Below the pieces are notes generated by a model. The model was not told where the DNA came from and ran no database searches. It was given only the letters and a program-made list of their open reading frames with translations. DNA of 64,000 nt from Pseudooceanicola sediminis. GTDB lineage: Bacteria; Pseudomonadota; Alphaproteobacteria; Rhodobacterales; Rhodobacteraceae. Each line of letters opens with the position of its first letter. The stretch's first letter is position 1. Made by a program: the position numbers and the translations under genes. Shown in pieces: positions 1 through 9,092 of the stretch. The DNA is taken from assembly GCF_003575965.1 (NCBI RefSeq), contig NZ_QWJJ01000002.1:186001-250000 (forward strand). The letters run 5' to 3'.

Positions 1-2
1 CC

Positions 3-779
3 ACGCTGCCCCAGATCACGCCACCCGCGCTTGACTGGCCCTCCTACGCCGCCGGGCGCAGCCGCGGCTTGCCGTTCTTCCTGCTGTCGGCGCGGCTGGT
101 TGCGCGGTCTGGTCACACGGTGCTGATGCACGGCTGGAACTCCGAACACCACATGGCGACCAGCGCGTCAGTGCGTCAGGCGTTGCCCTTTGCCGGCATC
201 GCGACCGCGCCCTCCGTTGCAGAGGCGGGCAGGTTGCTTGGCCGTGACGGTATCGCCTACCTGCCGCTTGAATCCTTTCAACCCGGCCTGCTCGACCTCT
301 TGCGCCTGCGCGACAAGCTGGGCGTGCGCTCCTGCGTCAATACGGTTCTGCGCGTCCTCAATCCTGCACATGCCGCCGCCAGCGTGCAGGGGGTGTTTCA
401 CCCGCCCTACCGCGATTTGCAGGCCGATGCGGGCAAACTTCTGGGACAAAACAGCCTGACAGTGATCAAGGGCGGAGGCGGCGAATTCGAACGGAACCCC
501 GCCAAGTCCATCGCCTTGTTCGGTCTGCGCGACGCCGCCGCCTTCGATGGCACCGCCCCGGCGCTACTGGATGAAACCACCCGGCTCAATCAGGGATGGA
601 GCGATCCCGCCCTTCTGGCAGGCCTCTGGTCAGGCGACTGGCACGACCCCTTTGCCGAGGCGATCGTCATCGGCACCGCGGAACTGGCCCTCGCCACGCT
701 GGGGGAACCGACCCCGGGCGCAACCGCGCGGCGCCTCTGGTCAGACCGCGCGAACCAACTGGCCGATCTGCGGGACTGA
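3..779 (+). CDS. TrpD2/YbiB-like glycosyltransferase-family protein (5' truncated)
   Basis: The reading frame is open from the first full codon in the window, so the N-terminus lies upstream. The visible 258 residues resemble the C-terminal part of the anthranilate phosphoribosyltransferase fold in the TrpD2/YbiB branch. The glycine-rich IKGGGGEFERNP segment at 453-500 is typical of that branch. YbiB-type proteins bind nucleic acid and lack demonstrated TrpD activity, so a tryptophan role should not be assumed. A TTG at 69 is available but the frame continues unbroken above it with plausible sequence. The gene converges with glmM, 50 bp separating the two stops. Confidence 0.7.
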   Translation, partial: TLPQITPPALDWPSYAAGRSRGLPFFLLSARLVARSGHTVLMHGWNSEHHMATSASVRQALPFAGIATAPSVAEAGRLLGRDGIAYLPLESFQPGLLDLLRLRDKLGVRSCVNTVLRVLNPAHAAASVQGVFHPPYRDLQADAGKLLGQNSLTVIKGGGGEFERNPAKSIALFGLRDAAAFDGTAPALLDETTRLNQGWSDPALLAGLWSGDWHDPFAEAIVIGTAELALATLGEPTPGATARRLWSDRANQLADLRD

Positions 780-829
780 TCCCGGTCAGCAGCCGATCCC
801 GCTGGCGCCGCATCGCCGGGGGCCAGCCC

Positions 830-2170
830 TCAGCTTTCGGCGCGCACGGCCTGCACGATGCTGTTCAGCACGCTGTCCAGCAGCCCCATATCCTCGGCCT
901 CGCCCATCACCCGGATCAGCGGCTCGGTCCCGGACTTGCGGATCAGCAACCGGCCGCCATGGCCAAGCGCCGTCTCTCCGTCGGCAATTGCCTGCTGCAC
1001 GGCGTCAGTGTCCAGCGGGGCCTTGCCCTCGGCAAAGCGCACATTCACCAGCTTCTGGGGCACCGGAGAGAACACCGAAGCCAGTTCGCTTGCCCGCTGA
1101 CCCGTCTCCACCATCGCCGACAGGAATTGAAGGGCCGCCAGCAGCCCGTCGCCTGTGGTCGCGTGATCCGTCATCACGATATGGCCCGATTGCTCTCCGC
1201 CGAGGTTGAAGCCGCCCGCCTGCATCCGCTCCACGACATAGCGATCCCCGACCGCCGTGCGTTCCAGCGCGATCCCCTGCTGGCCCAGGTAACGCTCCAG
1301 CCCCAGGTTCGACATGACGGTCGCCACCAGCGTATCGTTGGCCAGCCGTCCCTCGGCCTTCCAGCGCGACGCGATCAGGCCCATGATCTGATCGCCATCC
1401 GCCACGGTGCCATTCTCATCGATCAGGATCACCCGGTCGGCATCGCCATCCAGGCAGATGCCCACATCCGCCCGCGTCTCTCGTACGCGACGCGCCGCCT
1501 GTTCAGGGCTGGTCGATCCGCAATCTTCGTTGATGTTGAAGCCGTTGGGCTCCACCCCCATCGGAAAGACCTCCGCCCCCAGTTCCCACAGGACCTGCGG
1601 CGCGGTGCGATAGGCGGCGCCGTTGGCACAATCCAGCACGATGCGCAGCCCGTCCAGACGGGTCGTGCGCGGCAGGCTGTTCTTGGCAAACTCGACATAG
1701 CGTTCGCGCGCATTCTCATAACGGCGGGCGCGCCCGATGTTGCCCGACTGCGCAGGGGGCACACCCTCTTCCATCAGCCGCTCGATTTCGGCCTCGGCCT
1801 CGTCCGACAGCTTGAAACCGTCGGGGCCAAAGAACTTGATGCCATTGTCCTCGGCCGGGTTGTGACTGGCCGAGATCATCACCCCCAGATCCGCGCGCAG
1901 GGAATGCGTCAGGTAACCGATCGCGGGCGTCGGCACCGGCCCGAACAGGAACACGTTCATGCCGGTCGAGGTAAAGCCCGCCGTCAGAGCGTTTTCCAGC
2001 ATATAGCCGGACAACCGCGTGTCCTTGCCGATCACCACACGGTGCTCCTGTGCGTCCCGCCGGAAATACCGCCCCGCCGCAGCCGCCAGCCGCAAGGCGA
2101 CGTCCGCCGTCATCGGCCATTTGTTGGCCCGCCCACGCACCCCGTCGGTACCGAACAATTTCTGTTTCAT
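830..2170 (-). CDS. glmM: Phosphoglucosamine mutase GlmM
   Basis: GlmM interconverts glucosamine-6-phosphate and glucosamine-1-phosphate, feeding UDP-GlcNAc for peptidoglycan and lipid A in the cytoplasm. The 447-residue protein has the family's usual length. It starts [16 protein letters not shown], has the active-site serine loop ISASHNP with Ser at about residue 102, the metal loop DGDADR at 241-246, and the C-terminal phosphate-binding [12 protein letters not shown]. The frame is open upstream to 2248, but the ATG at 2170 is chosen because it gives the canonical N-terminus and follows a GGGGAG ribosome site. It is divergent from the next mutase gene. Confidence 0.97.
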   Translation of the reverse strand: MKQKLFGTDGVRGRANKWPMTADVALRLAAAAGRYFRRDAQEHRVVIGKDTRLSGYMLENALTAGFTSTGMNVFLFGPVPTPAIGYLTHSLRADLGVMISASHNPAEDNGIKFFGPDGFKLSDEAEAEIERLMEEGVPPAQSGNIGRARRYENARERYVEFAKNSLPRTTRLDGLRIVLDCANGAAYRTAPQVLWELGAEVFPMGVEPNGFNINEDCGSTSPEQAARRVRETRADVGICLDGDADRVILIDENGTVADGDQIMGLIASRWKAEGRLANDTLVATVMSNLGLERYLGQQGIALERTAVGDRYVVERMQAGGFNLGGEQSGHIVMTDHATTGDGLLAALQFLSAMVETGQRASELASVFSPVPQKLVNVRFAEGKAPLDTDAVQQAIADGETALGHGGRLLIRKSGTEPLIRVMGEAEDMGLLDSVLNSIVQAVRAES

Positions 2171-2395
2171 ATGGACTCCCCGACGCTTGCCTGTGACACA
2201 GGCATATAAAGCGGGATGCAGGTGCTGTCCAATGGCCCTGCCCTGCACGAATTACCGGCGGGCCTCCGCCACTTGTCGACGTGTTCAGGATTTTTCGTCC
2301 GGCGCTAACGGGCGTCTGTTGATCGATCCCGCAAGGCCCGCTACGACTAGCTGCGTAACTGCAATTTTTGATCCTTTTCGACTGGACGCCTTGGC
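2171..2395. promoter_or_regulatory. Divergent intergenic region between glmM and the phosphohexomutase gene
   Basis: This 225 bp gap must carry promoters for both outward-reading genes. A short perfect inverted repeat, GCCTGT-gac-ACAGGC, lies at 2189-2203 just before glmM. A TTGATC near 2320 followed by TACGAC about 17 bp later is a candidate plus-strand promoter. Neither element is strong enough to name. Confidence 0.3.
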
Positions 2396-3892
2396 ATGAC
2401 AAAACCCATTTCCACCGTCACCCCCAACACTTGGGAATTCTTGCGTGACCCGATGATCAAGCCGACGGGGTTCCGCGAATACGACGCCCGCTGGAAATAC
2501 CCCGAAGAAATCAACCTGCCGGGCATGACGGCCCTCGGCCTCGGCCTCGGCACACAGATGCACAAACGTGGGGTCGAGCCGGTGATCGCCGTCGGCAACG
2601 ACTACCGCGATTATTCGCTGACCATCAAGAATGCGCTGATCCTTGGCCTGATGCAGGCCGGGATCACGGTCAAGGATATCGGCCCCTGCATCACGCCGAT
2701 GGCCTATTTCAGCTCTTTCCACCTCGGCGTGCCGGGCGTGGCCATGGTCACCGCGTCGCACAACCCCAACGGCTGGACCGGCGTCAAGATGGGCTTTGCG
2801 ATGCCCCTGACCCACGGCCCCGATGAAATGAGCGAACTGCGTGACATCGTCCTGAACGGCGAAGGCGTGGCGCGCGACGGCGGCAAGTACGAATTCGTCG
2901 ATGGCGTATTCGATGCCTACCTCGATGACCTCGTCGGTGACTTCAAGATGACCCGCAAGCTCAAGGTCGTCTGCGCCACGGGCAACGGCTCGGCCTCGGC
3001 ATTCGGCCCCAAGGTCTTCGAACGCCTCGGCGTCGAAATCGTGCCGTCGCACAACACGCTCGACTACACCTTCCCGCACTACAACCCCAACCCCGAAGCC
3101 ATGGAAATGCTGCATGACATGTCGAAATCCGTCACCGACTCGGGGGCAGACTTCGCGCTCGGGTTTGACGGTGACGGCGACCGCTGTGGCGTTGTCGATG
3201 ACGAGGGCGAGGAAATCTTTGCCGACAAGGTCGGTGTCATCATGGCCCGCGACCTGATCAAGCTCTACCCGAACTCGACTTTCGTGGCTGATGTGAAATC
3301 CACCGGTCTCTTCGCCTCCGACCCCGACCTGATCGCAGGCGGGGCCAAGGCCGACTACTGGAAAACCGGCCACAGCCACATGAAACGCCGTGTGCACGAA
3401 CTCGGTGCGCTGGCCGGCTTTGAAAAGTCCGGCCACTACTTCCTGGCCGAACCGATCGGGCGCGGCTACGACGATGGCATGCGCGTCGCCGTGGAAATCT
3501 GCAAGCTGATGGATCGCAATCCCGACATGAAGATGTCGGACCTGCGCAAGGCACTGCCCGTCACCTATTCCACCCCGACCATGTCGCCCTACGCCTCGGA
3601 TACCGAGAAATACGATATTCTCGACCGTATCGTGGAAAAGCTGGTCGCCATTGAGAAGGCCGGTGAAACCTTCGCCGGCAAGCCGATCAAGGAAGTCGTC
3701 ACCGTCAACGGCGCCCGCGTCATTCTGGAAAACGGGTCCTGGGGTCTGGTGCGGGCGTCCTCGAACACGCCGAACCTCGTCGTAGTCTGCGAAAGCTCGG
3801 AAAGCGAAGAAGAGTTGCGTGCGATCTTCAAGCAGATCGACGACGTGATCCGCACCGAACCCGGCGTCGGTGACTACGACCAGACGTTCTGA
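2396..3892 (+). CDS. Phosphomannomutase/phosphoglucomutase family protein
   Basis: An alpha-D-phosphohexomutase of 498 residues, predicted to interconvert hexose-6-phosphates and hexose-1-phosphates for sugar-nucleotide synthesis. It carries the catalytic serine loop VTASHNPNGW with Ser at about residue 121 and the metal-binding DGDGDR at 258-263. The C-terminal phosphate-recognition region reads VRASSNTPNLVVV near residue 460. It is clearly distinct from the neighbouring GlmM. Substrate preference, mannose versus glucose, cannot be read from sequence; proximity to glycogen and polysaccharide genes fits either. A strong hairpin terminator follows. Confidence 0.88.
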   Translation: MTKPISTVTPNTWEFLRDPMIKPTGFREYDARWKYPEEINLPGMTALGLGLGTQMHKRGVEPVIAVGNDYRDYSLTIKNALILGLMQAGITVKDIGPCITPMAYFSSFHLGVPGVAMVTASHNPNGWTGVKMGFAMPLTHGPDEMSELRDIVLNGEGVARDGGKYEFVDGVFDAYLDDLVGDFKMTRKLKVVCATGNGSASAFGPKVFERLGVEIVPSHNTLDYTFPHYNPNPEAMEMLHDMSKSVTDSGADFALGFDGDGDRCGVVDDEGEEIFADKVGVIMARDLIKLYPNSTFVADVKSTGLFASDPDLIAGGAKADYWKTGHSHMKRRVHELGALAGFEKSGHYFLAEPIGRGYDDGMRVAVEICKLMDRNPDMKMSDLRKALPVTYSTPTMSPYASDTEKYDILDRIVEKLVAIEKAGETFAGKPIKEVVTVNGARVILENGSWGLVRASSNTPNLVVVCESSESEEELRAIFKQIDDVIRTEPGVGDYDQTF

Positions 3893-3940
3893 TCGAACCT
3901 GCCCCGGTCGCGTCCATTCCGACGCGTATGGAAAAGTTAA

Positions 3941-3969
3941 AAAAGGGGTCAGGAAACTGACCCCTTTTT
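3941..3969. terminator. Bidirectional rho-independent terminator
   Basis: A perfect 8-bp stem GGGGTCAG (3945-3952), GAAA tetraloop, CTGACCCC (3957-3964) is flanked by an A tract on the left and a T tract on the right. It can therefore stop both the plus-strand mutase gene and the minus-strand flagellar operon, which converge here. Confidence 0.93.
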
Positions 3970-3994
3970 CTTGTTCCGCAAGCCTCTTGCCCGG

Positions 3995-5110
3995 TCAGCG
4001 CACCAGGAACTCGGCATGCAGCGCGCCTGCGGCCTTGATGCTTTTCAGGATGTCGATCATGTCGCGCGGCGATACGCCAAGCGCGTTCAGACCGGCCACC
4101 ACCTCGGACAGCGATGTGCCCTCGTCGATTTCGGCCAACCCGATCCCCGGCTCTTCCTGGATCGCTGCGTTTGTCCGTGGCACCACCACCGTCTGCCCTT
4201 CGGCAAAGGGGTTCGGCTGCACCACGATCGGGGCCTCCTCGATCCGCAGCGTCAGGTTGCCCTGTGACACCGCGACCCGGCTGATGCGCACATCGTTGCC
4301 CATCACGATGGTGCCGGAGCGTTGATCGACCACCACAACCGCCTTCAGCTCGGGCTCGACCCGGATATTCTCGATCCGGCCGAGCGCATGCGCTGGCGAA
4401 TCCATCCGTGTGCGCGTGATGTCCAGGCGAACTGTCCCCGAATCCAGCATCTGCGCAACACGTCGACCGAACTCTCGGTTGATCGCCTGCTCGATGCGGC
4501 CTGCGGTGGTAAAATCCGGGCTGCGCAGGGCCAACCGCAACGTGGTCAGTGACGCCAGCTCGAAATCGACTTCCCGTTCGACCCGTGCGCCTGACGGGAT
4601 CACTCCGGCGGTCGGAACGCCCTGAATGACCTGCGCCGCATCGCCCGCGGCGGCGGCCCCCCCGGCGATCACCGTGCCCTGGGCCACCGCATAGATCTGC
4701 CCGTCCGCCGCGTTCAGCGGGGTCATGATCAGCGTGCCGCCCAGCAGGCTGCCCGCATCCCCGATGGCCGAAACCGTGACGTCAATCTGCCCCCCCGCGC
4801 GCGCGAAGGGCGGCAGGCTGGCGGTGACGAACACCGCGGCTACGTTCTTGGGCCGGAACTGTTCGCCGGCGACGTTGACGCCCAGCCGTTCCAGGATGTT
4901 CGACATGATCTCTTCGGTGAACGGTGCATTGCGCAGCCCGTCACCAGTGCCGTTCAACCCCACCACCAGGCCATACCCGACCAGGTCGTTGCTGCGCACA
5001 CCGTCGAATTCCACCAGATCCTTGATGCGGATCGGGGCGGCCTCAGCCATCTGAGGCAGGCTCAGCCCCAGGACGATCGCCAGCGCAGAAAGGACACATC
5101 TCAGCATCAC
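3995..5110 (-). CDS. flgI: Flagellar basal-body P-ring protein FlgI
   Basis: FlgI polymerises into the periplasmic P-ring around the flagellar rod. The 371-residue protein starts with a Sec signal peptide (about residues 1-24, ending AEA) followed by the conserved IRIKDLVEFDGVRSNDLVGYGLVVGLNGTGD region; only its short elements are diagnostic, notably LVGYGLVVGLNGTGD. GGTLIMTPL in the middle and SLSEVVAGLNALGVSPRD near the C-terminus are also typical. Its ATG overlaps the flgL stop by 4 bp (ATGA), implying translational coupling. It is the last gene of the operon and faces a bidirectional terminator. Confidence 0.97.
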   Translation of the reverse strand: MMLRCVLSALAIVLGLSLPQMAEAAPIRIKDLVEFDGVRSNDLVGYGLVVGLNGTGDGLRNAPFTEEIMSNILERLGVNVAGEQFRPKNVAAVFVTASLPPFARAGGQIDVTVSAIGDAGSLLGGTLIMTPLNAADGQIYAVAQGTVIAGGAAAAGDAAQVIQGVPTAGVIPSGARVEREVDFELASLTTLRLALRSPDFTTAGRIEQAINREFGRRVAQMLDSGTVRLDITRTRMDSPAHALGRIENIRVEPELKAVVVVDQRSGTIVMGNDVRISRVAVSQGNLTLRIEEAPIVVQPNPFAEGQTVVVPRTNAAIQEEPGIGLAEIDEGTSLSEVVAGLNALGVSPRDMIDILKSIKAAGALHAEFLVR

Positions 5111-6114
5111 AGGAAATCCGTCAACGACAGACGCGACAACTTCACCGTGACGGAATACAGCGCCTCCAGCTGATATTGCAGGTCTTCAAGTTGCGTCGCC
5201 GCCTCATACTGGTCGACCTCGAGCAATTCAGTGCGCGCCATGAGGTACCCCGTTCTTTCTGCGGCGATCCGCGTTGCGCTTTCCTCGGTTCGGGCCTGCG
5301 CATAGCCGAGGTCGGCGCGAATCCGCACCAGCCCCTGCTGTTCGAACGACAGTCCCTGTCCGCCGGTCATCAGCATTTCTTCCTGCAATTCCCGTGGGAA
5401 CCCCAGCGACTTGTCCGCCGCCAGAGCGGCCATCGCGGTATGCTTCAACAGCACCCGGATCGAATCGTCACCGGCCCGCAGGTCCAGGTTCACCGTCTCC
5501 CCCGCACCCAGGCGGAACGGCGGCAGAGAGGCTGTCGCGCCCTGATAGGCCAGCGTCTCGAACCCGCCGCCCGCATCATCGAACCACGAATCCAGCTTGG
5601 CCTGGATGCCGCTCAGCGTCGTTTCGCCCGCGATCAGCGTGCGCAGTTCGTCCAGCATTTCGGTCGAGGAGATCAGCGGCGTGGTGTCACTGTCGACACC
5701 GGAAAACAACGCCCGTCCCGCCACCTCGGTGTTGAGCGAGCTGACCATCAGCGCCATGTCCTGCACCGCGCGATCCGACACGTTGTACATCACCTCTGAC
5801 ACCTTGCTGTTGGCCGCGCTCATCGACGCCAGGCCAAGGTCCGTCGCCAGGTCCTGAAACTGACCCAGCACGGTTTGCATCGCGTCGGTGAACAGGATCG
5901 CCTCGCCGGTGGCCGCATCGTAGCCCTCCAGCAGGGTCAGGTTGCGCTGCACGTCCGACAGGTAGGAATAGCTGCCGGACAGGTGCCGCGATACATCCGC
6001 CGTGCGACCGCTGGCCAGCTCCTGCACCAGCGAATTCATGCGCGTTTTCAGGTCGGTATGCTGTTGGCGCAGCATAAAACTCTGGGCGAGATCGCCAATG
6101 GAATTCATGGACAT
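5107..6114 (-). CDS. flgL: Flagellar hook-associated protein 3 FlgL
   Basis: FlgL forms the second hook-filament junction layer. The protein has 335 residues and the flagellin-like helical ends expected of the family: an N-terminal coiled region from about residue 5 to 60 and a C-terminal region ending LEALYSVTVKLSRLSLTDFL. The middle contains the LFSG element found in FlgL and flagellin-related proteins. It sits only 3 bp after flgK and overlaps flgI by 4 bp. An in-frame ATG two codons downstream of the chosen start is possible. Confidence 0.92.
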   Translation of the reverse strand: MSMNSIGDLAQSFMLRQQHTDLKTRMNSLVQELASGRTADVSRHLSGSYSYLSDVQRNLTLLEGYDAATGEAILFTDAMQTVLGQFQDLATDLGLASMSAANSKVSEVMYNVSDRAVQDMALMVSSLNTEVAGRALFSGVDSDTTPLISSTEMLDELRTLIAGETTLSGIQAKLDSWFDDAGGGFETLAYQGATASLPPFRLGAGETVNLDLRAGDDSIRVLLKHTAMAALAADKSLGFPRELQEEMLMTGGQGLSFEQQGLVRIRADLGYAQARTEESATRIAAERTGYLMARTELLEVDQYEAATQLEDLQYQLEALYSVTVKLSRLSLTDFL

Positions 6115-6117
6115 GGC

Positions 6118-7572
6118 TCAGATCCTCATCAACGTGTCGATCATCGATTCGACGGTCTGCACGATCCGCGCATTGGCGGCGTAGGTTTGTTCGATCAGCA
6201 GGATGCGCTGCATTTCCTGGTCCGTATCCACCCCGTCGGCCAGCAATCGCTCCTTCAGCTCGGACGACTTGGTACTGGCAAAGCTCAGCTGCTGATCCGC
6301 CTGATTGCGGCGCGATCCGACCACCGACTCCAGACTCGATGCAAGTCCTGCGGCAGAAATCCCGGTGGTTCCGAACACCGCCGATGTGGGGACGCGACGC
6401 GTGTTCATCGCCTCCAGCATGTCGTTCAGCAGAGTGGACTCTCCCGCGCTGCCGCTGGTCGCCGCACCCAGCCCCGCGCGCAGATGCCAGGTGGCGCCAC
6501 CCCTGGACGGATCGACGATCGCGTTCACCTCGATGCGCCCCGACAGGCCGACCTCGTCCGCCGTGGCAAAAGCGAAACCGCTGTCAGTGAACAGCCCCGG
6601 ATCACCCGGCGCCCGCGTGCTGTCCAGACCGGCATCTTGATACCGCTCGACCATGTCGCGCGCGGTGGTGTCCAGGTTGGCCTGCGCCTCGACCGACAGC
6701 GTATCCCGGATCTGGAACAGGGCGCCCAATCGGCCGCCGCTGACCGGCCCCGTGGCCGAATCCGTGTTGATCTCGACGCCATTGATCGTCAGCCCCGACA
6801 GCAACCCATTGTCGCGGGTCATGTGCGCCGTGATCGTATTGGTGCGCGAAAAACCCAGCGTCGCGGCGGTGCCGTCGATCAGGATCGCGCCGCCCGGCGT
6901 ATAGAGCGCCAGCGTGTCATTGCCGCGGGGGGCCTCGATCACCGGCACGATCTCCGACAATTCGTCGATGACCGCCTGGCGATGATCCATGAGAGAGGCC
7001 GTCTGCCCCCCGGTATTGCGTTCTTTCGAGATCGAAATATTCAGCGATTGAACCTGTTGCAAAAGGGCATTGGCGCGCTCGACCGTGGCGCCGATCTCCG
7101 CATCCGCTTCCTCGCGCATCTTCTGAATACCGTCATTCGCGGCGTTGAACGTCTCTGCCAGATCCTTGGCGGTGTTCAGCACCCCGCTCAGCCGTTCGGG
7201 CAGATCGGGGCGGGCGGCGGCGGCAATCAGCGCGTTTTCAAACGTCGCCATCCGCCCGGACAGCGAATTGCTGTCTTCCGGCGTGCCGGTGATCGTCTCC
7301 ATCCGGTCAAAGAACTTGGCGTTGGTGTCCGCATAGGCCATGTCCGACCCCGCCGCGCGCCAATCACCCACCAGCCGGGAATCGACGTGACGCACCACGC
7401 CGTTGATCATCACGCCGCCATAGCTGCCGGTCTGGCGCGTCGACACCTCCAGCTCGCGACGACCATAGCCGTCGTTCAGCGCATTCGAGATATTCGACGA
7501 CACGACCGCCGCCGCGCGGCCGGCAACCGTCAGCCCCGACAGGGCGTTAGAAAGAGCTCCGGACAGACTCAT
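6118..7572 (-). CDS. flgK: Flagellar hook-associated protein 1 FlgK
   Basis: FlgK joins the hook to the FlgL layer and filament. The 484-residue protein has the flagella basal-body rod N-motif (LSNALSGLTVAGRAAAVVSSNISNA near residues 5-28; core elements SGL and NISNA). The C-terminal helix reads EQTYAANARIVQTVESMIDTL. This is on the short side for FlgK, which often exceeds 500 residues, reflecting a small variable middle region. A GC hairpin lies between flgE and flgK, and flgL follows within 3 bp. Confidence 0.93.
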   Translation of the reverse strand: MSLSGALSNALSGLTVAGRAAAVVSSNISNALNDGYGRRELEVSTRQTGSYGGVMINGVVRHVDSRLVGDWRAAGSDMAYADTNAKFFDRMETITGTPEDSNSLSGRMATFENALIAAAARPDLPERLSGVLNTAKDLAETFNAANDGIQKMREEADAEIGATVERANALLQQVQSLNISISKERNTGGQTASLMDHRQAVIDELSEIVPVIEAPRGNDTLALYTPGGAILIDGTAATLGFSRTNTITAHMTRDNGLLSGLTINGVEINTDSATGPVSGGRLGALFQIRDTLSVEAQANLDTTARDMVERYQDAGLDSTRAPGDPGLFTDSGFAFATADEVGLSGRIEVNAIVDPSRGGATWHLRAGLGAATSGSAGESTLLNDMLEAMNTRRVPTSAVFGTTGISAAGLASSLESVVGSRRNQADQQLSFASTKSSELKERLLADGVDTDQEMQRILLIEQTYAANARIVQTVESMIDTLMRI

Positions 7573-7603
7573 CGCTCAGACCTTCCATTTTGGAAAAGGG
7601 GGC

Positions 7604-7622
7604 GGCGCCCATTCAGGGCGCC
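7604..7622 (-). terminator. Intercistronic GC hairpin between flgE and flgK
   Basis: A perfect 7-bp stem GGCGCCC, loop of 5, GGGCGCC lies just after the flgE stop on the minus strand. A second small stem, TTCCA-ttt-TGGAA, follows at 7583-7595. There is no long T tract, so partial termination or 3'-end protection of flgE mRNA is more likely than a full stop. Confidence 0.5.
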
Positions 7623-7630
7623 TGCCGGGA

Positions 7631-8932
7631 TCAGCGCTTGATGTTGGTGGTTTCCTGCATCATCTCGTCGACGGTCTGGAACACCTTGGCATTCGACGAA
7701 TAGGCCCGCTGTGTGCGGATCATGTCCGTCAGTTCCGATGCGACGTCGGTGGTTGATTCCTCGCGGGCGAAGGAGACCATTTCCCCCGTCGGCCCGTCAT
7801 TGGCATCCCACAGAAAGAACGCGCCGCTCTCCGGTGTCACCGCGAAGGTCTGGTAATCCATCGCCGCCATGCCGTTCAGGTTGGGCACATCGGCCAGGGG
7901 GATCTGAAAGATCGTGACCCGCGCGCCGGTGTTGTAGATCGCCTGGACATAGCCGTTTGCATCCACCTCGACCGAACTCATCGTGCCGACCGGTGATCCG
8001 TCCTTGCTGATCGTCTTGGGCACGAAGGACGACCCGAGTTGCGTCAGCCCGTTCGCCGTATCCTCGGCGCCCAGGTCAATCTCGATGGGGCCGCTGGCGG
8101 TGGTGACGATCACCTTGCCCGTGGCGGGATCCCAGGCCGTACCGGTGGTTTCCGCCACCGTGTCGATGGTGCCACCCGCCGTGCGGGAATCGTTGAACGT
8201 CATGAGGTAATCCCCCACGATCGCCCCTGCGGAGCCGCTGTCGGCCACCTCCATCTGCCAGGTGTTCGACGCACCGGCGGCCGGAATGGTCGGCGTAAAG
8301 GTGATTGTCAGCGTCTCGGATTTGCCGAGGTTGTCGTAATATTCGATCACCATCTCGCGTGCGTCGCCCGCGGCATCGGATTCCGTCTCGACCGCGGGCA
8401 GGTTCACGCCCAGCCGGACCGACGTGGTGGGCGCGCCGGAAAAGGCGTTCAGATCAATCTGCACCGGCTGCAACCCGCTGGCGGTTTCGCGCGGATAGGT
8501 CGGGATGGTGCCGTCGGCATTGGCGGGCCAACCCAGCAACGTCAGCCCGGATTCGGTGCGCAGATAGCCTTCGTCGTCCGTCCGGAACGACCCGGTCGAG
8601 GTCAGCATCATCTGTTCAAAGGTGCCCGTCTGTTCGATTTCGGACGACGACGCGACCGGCAGCATCCCGCGCCCCCTGATCGCCAGGTCGGTCGCATTCG
8701 AGGTGCCCACCAGGGTGCCGCGTTCGTCCACCAGACGTTGCACGGAGGATCGCACGCCCCCGGCCGTGTAGCCGCCGCCATTGGCGCCAATGACCATCGA
8801 ATGAAAATCCGCTTCGACCCGCTTGTATCCGAATGTCGAGGAATTCGAGATATTGTCAGCCACTGTCGCCAGCTTTGCCGCGTTCGTTGAGAGCCCGGCC
8901 ACCCCCGCATTGAGCGATGAGGAAATAGTCAT
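7631..8932 (-). CDS. flgE: Flagellar hook protein FlgE
   Basis: FlgE is the structural subunit of the hook. The protein has 433 residues with the N-terminal rod motif (SLNAGVAGLSTNAAKLATVADNISN; core SGL-like AGL and ADNISN), a hook D1/D2 middle, and a C-terminal helix ending KVFQTVDEMMQETTNIKR. The ATG at 8932 gives the family's usual MTISSSLNAG start and follows an AAAGG. Another ATG 7 codons upstream (8953) also has an AAAGG before it, so the start is not fully settled. It lies between motB and flgK; a sigma-54-like site precedes it. Confidence 0.94.
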   Translation of the reverse strand: MTISSSLNAGVAGLSTNAAKLATVADNISNSSTFGYKRVEADFHSMVIGANGGGYTAGGVRSSVQRLVDERGTLVGTSNATDLAIRGRGMLPVASSSEIEQTGTFEQMMLTSTGSFRTDDEGYLRTESGLTLLGWPANADGTIPTYPRETASGLQPVQIDLNAFSGAPTTSVRLGVNLPAVETESDAAGDAREMVIEYYDNLGKSETLTITFTPTIPAAGASNTWQMEVADSGSAGAIVGDYLMTFNDSRTAGGTIDTVAETTGTAWDPATGKVIVTTASGPIEIDLGAEDTANGLTQLGSSFVPKTISKDGSPVGTMSSVEVDANGYVQAIYNTGARVTIFQIPLADVPNLNGMAAMDYQTFAVTPESGAFFLWDANDGPTGEMVSFAREESTTDVASELTDMIRTQRAYSSNAKVFQTVDEMMQETTNIKR

Positions 8933-8970
8933 GAATACGCCTTTCTGCTGCATCGACCTTTCGTCGCTGC

Positions 8971-9034
8971 AACAGCTAAGCGTGGGGCATTAAGATGCCG
9001 CTAACAGCTAAAATCCTCCACAAATCGCGTGCCA
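8971..9034 (-). promoter_or_regulatory. Sigma-54-like promoter and leader repeats upstream of flgE
   Basis: On the minus strand TGGCACG-CGAT-TTG (9034 to 9020) keeps the GG and the 10-nt spacing of the -24/-12 promoter; the -12 GC is GT instead. Closer to flgE, AACAGCTAA occurs twice on the plus strand (8971-8979 and 9003-9011), flanking a GGCAT-taag-ATGCC hairpin (8986-8999). The sigma-54 assignment is inferred by consensus match only. Confidence 0.45.
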
Positions 9035-9092
9035 TATTGATCCTCGGTAGCCGCGCGAACGCCCTGTCGCAGCGCGCACCGCCGGCGTCACC

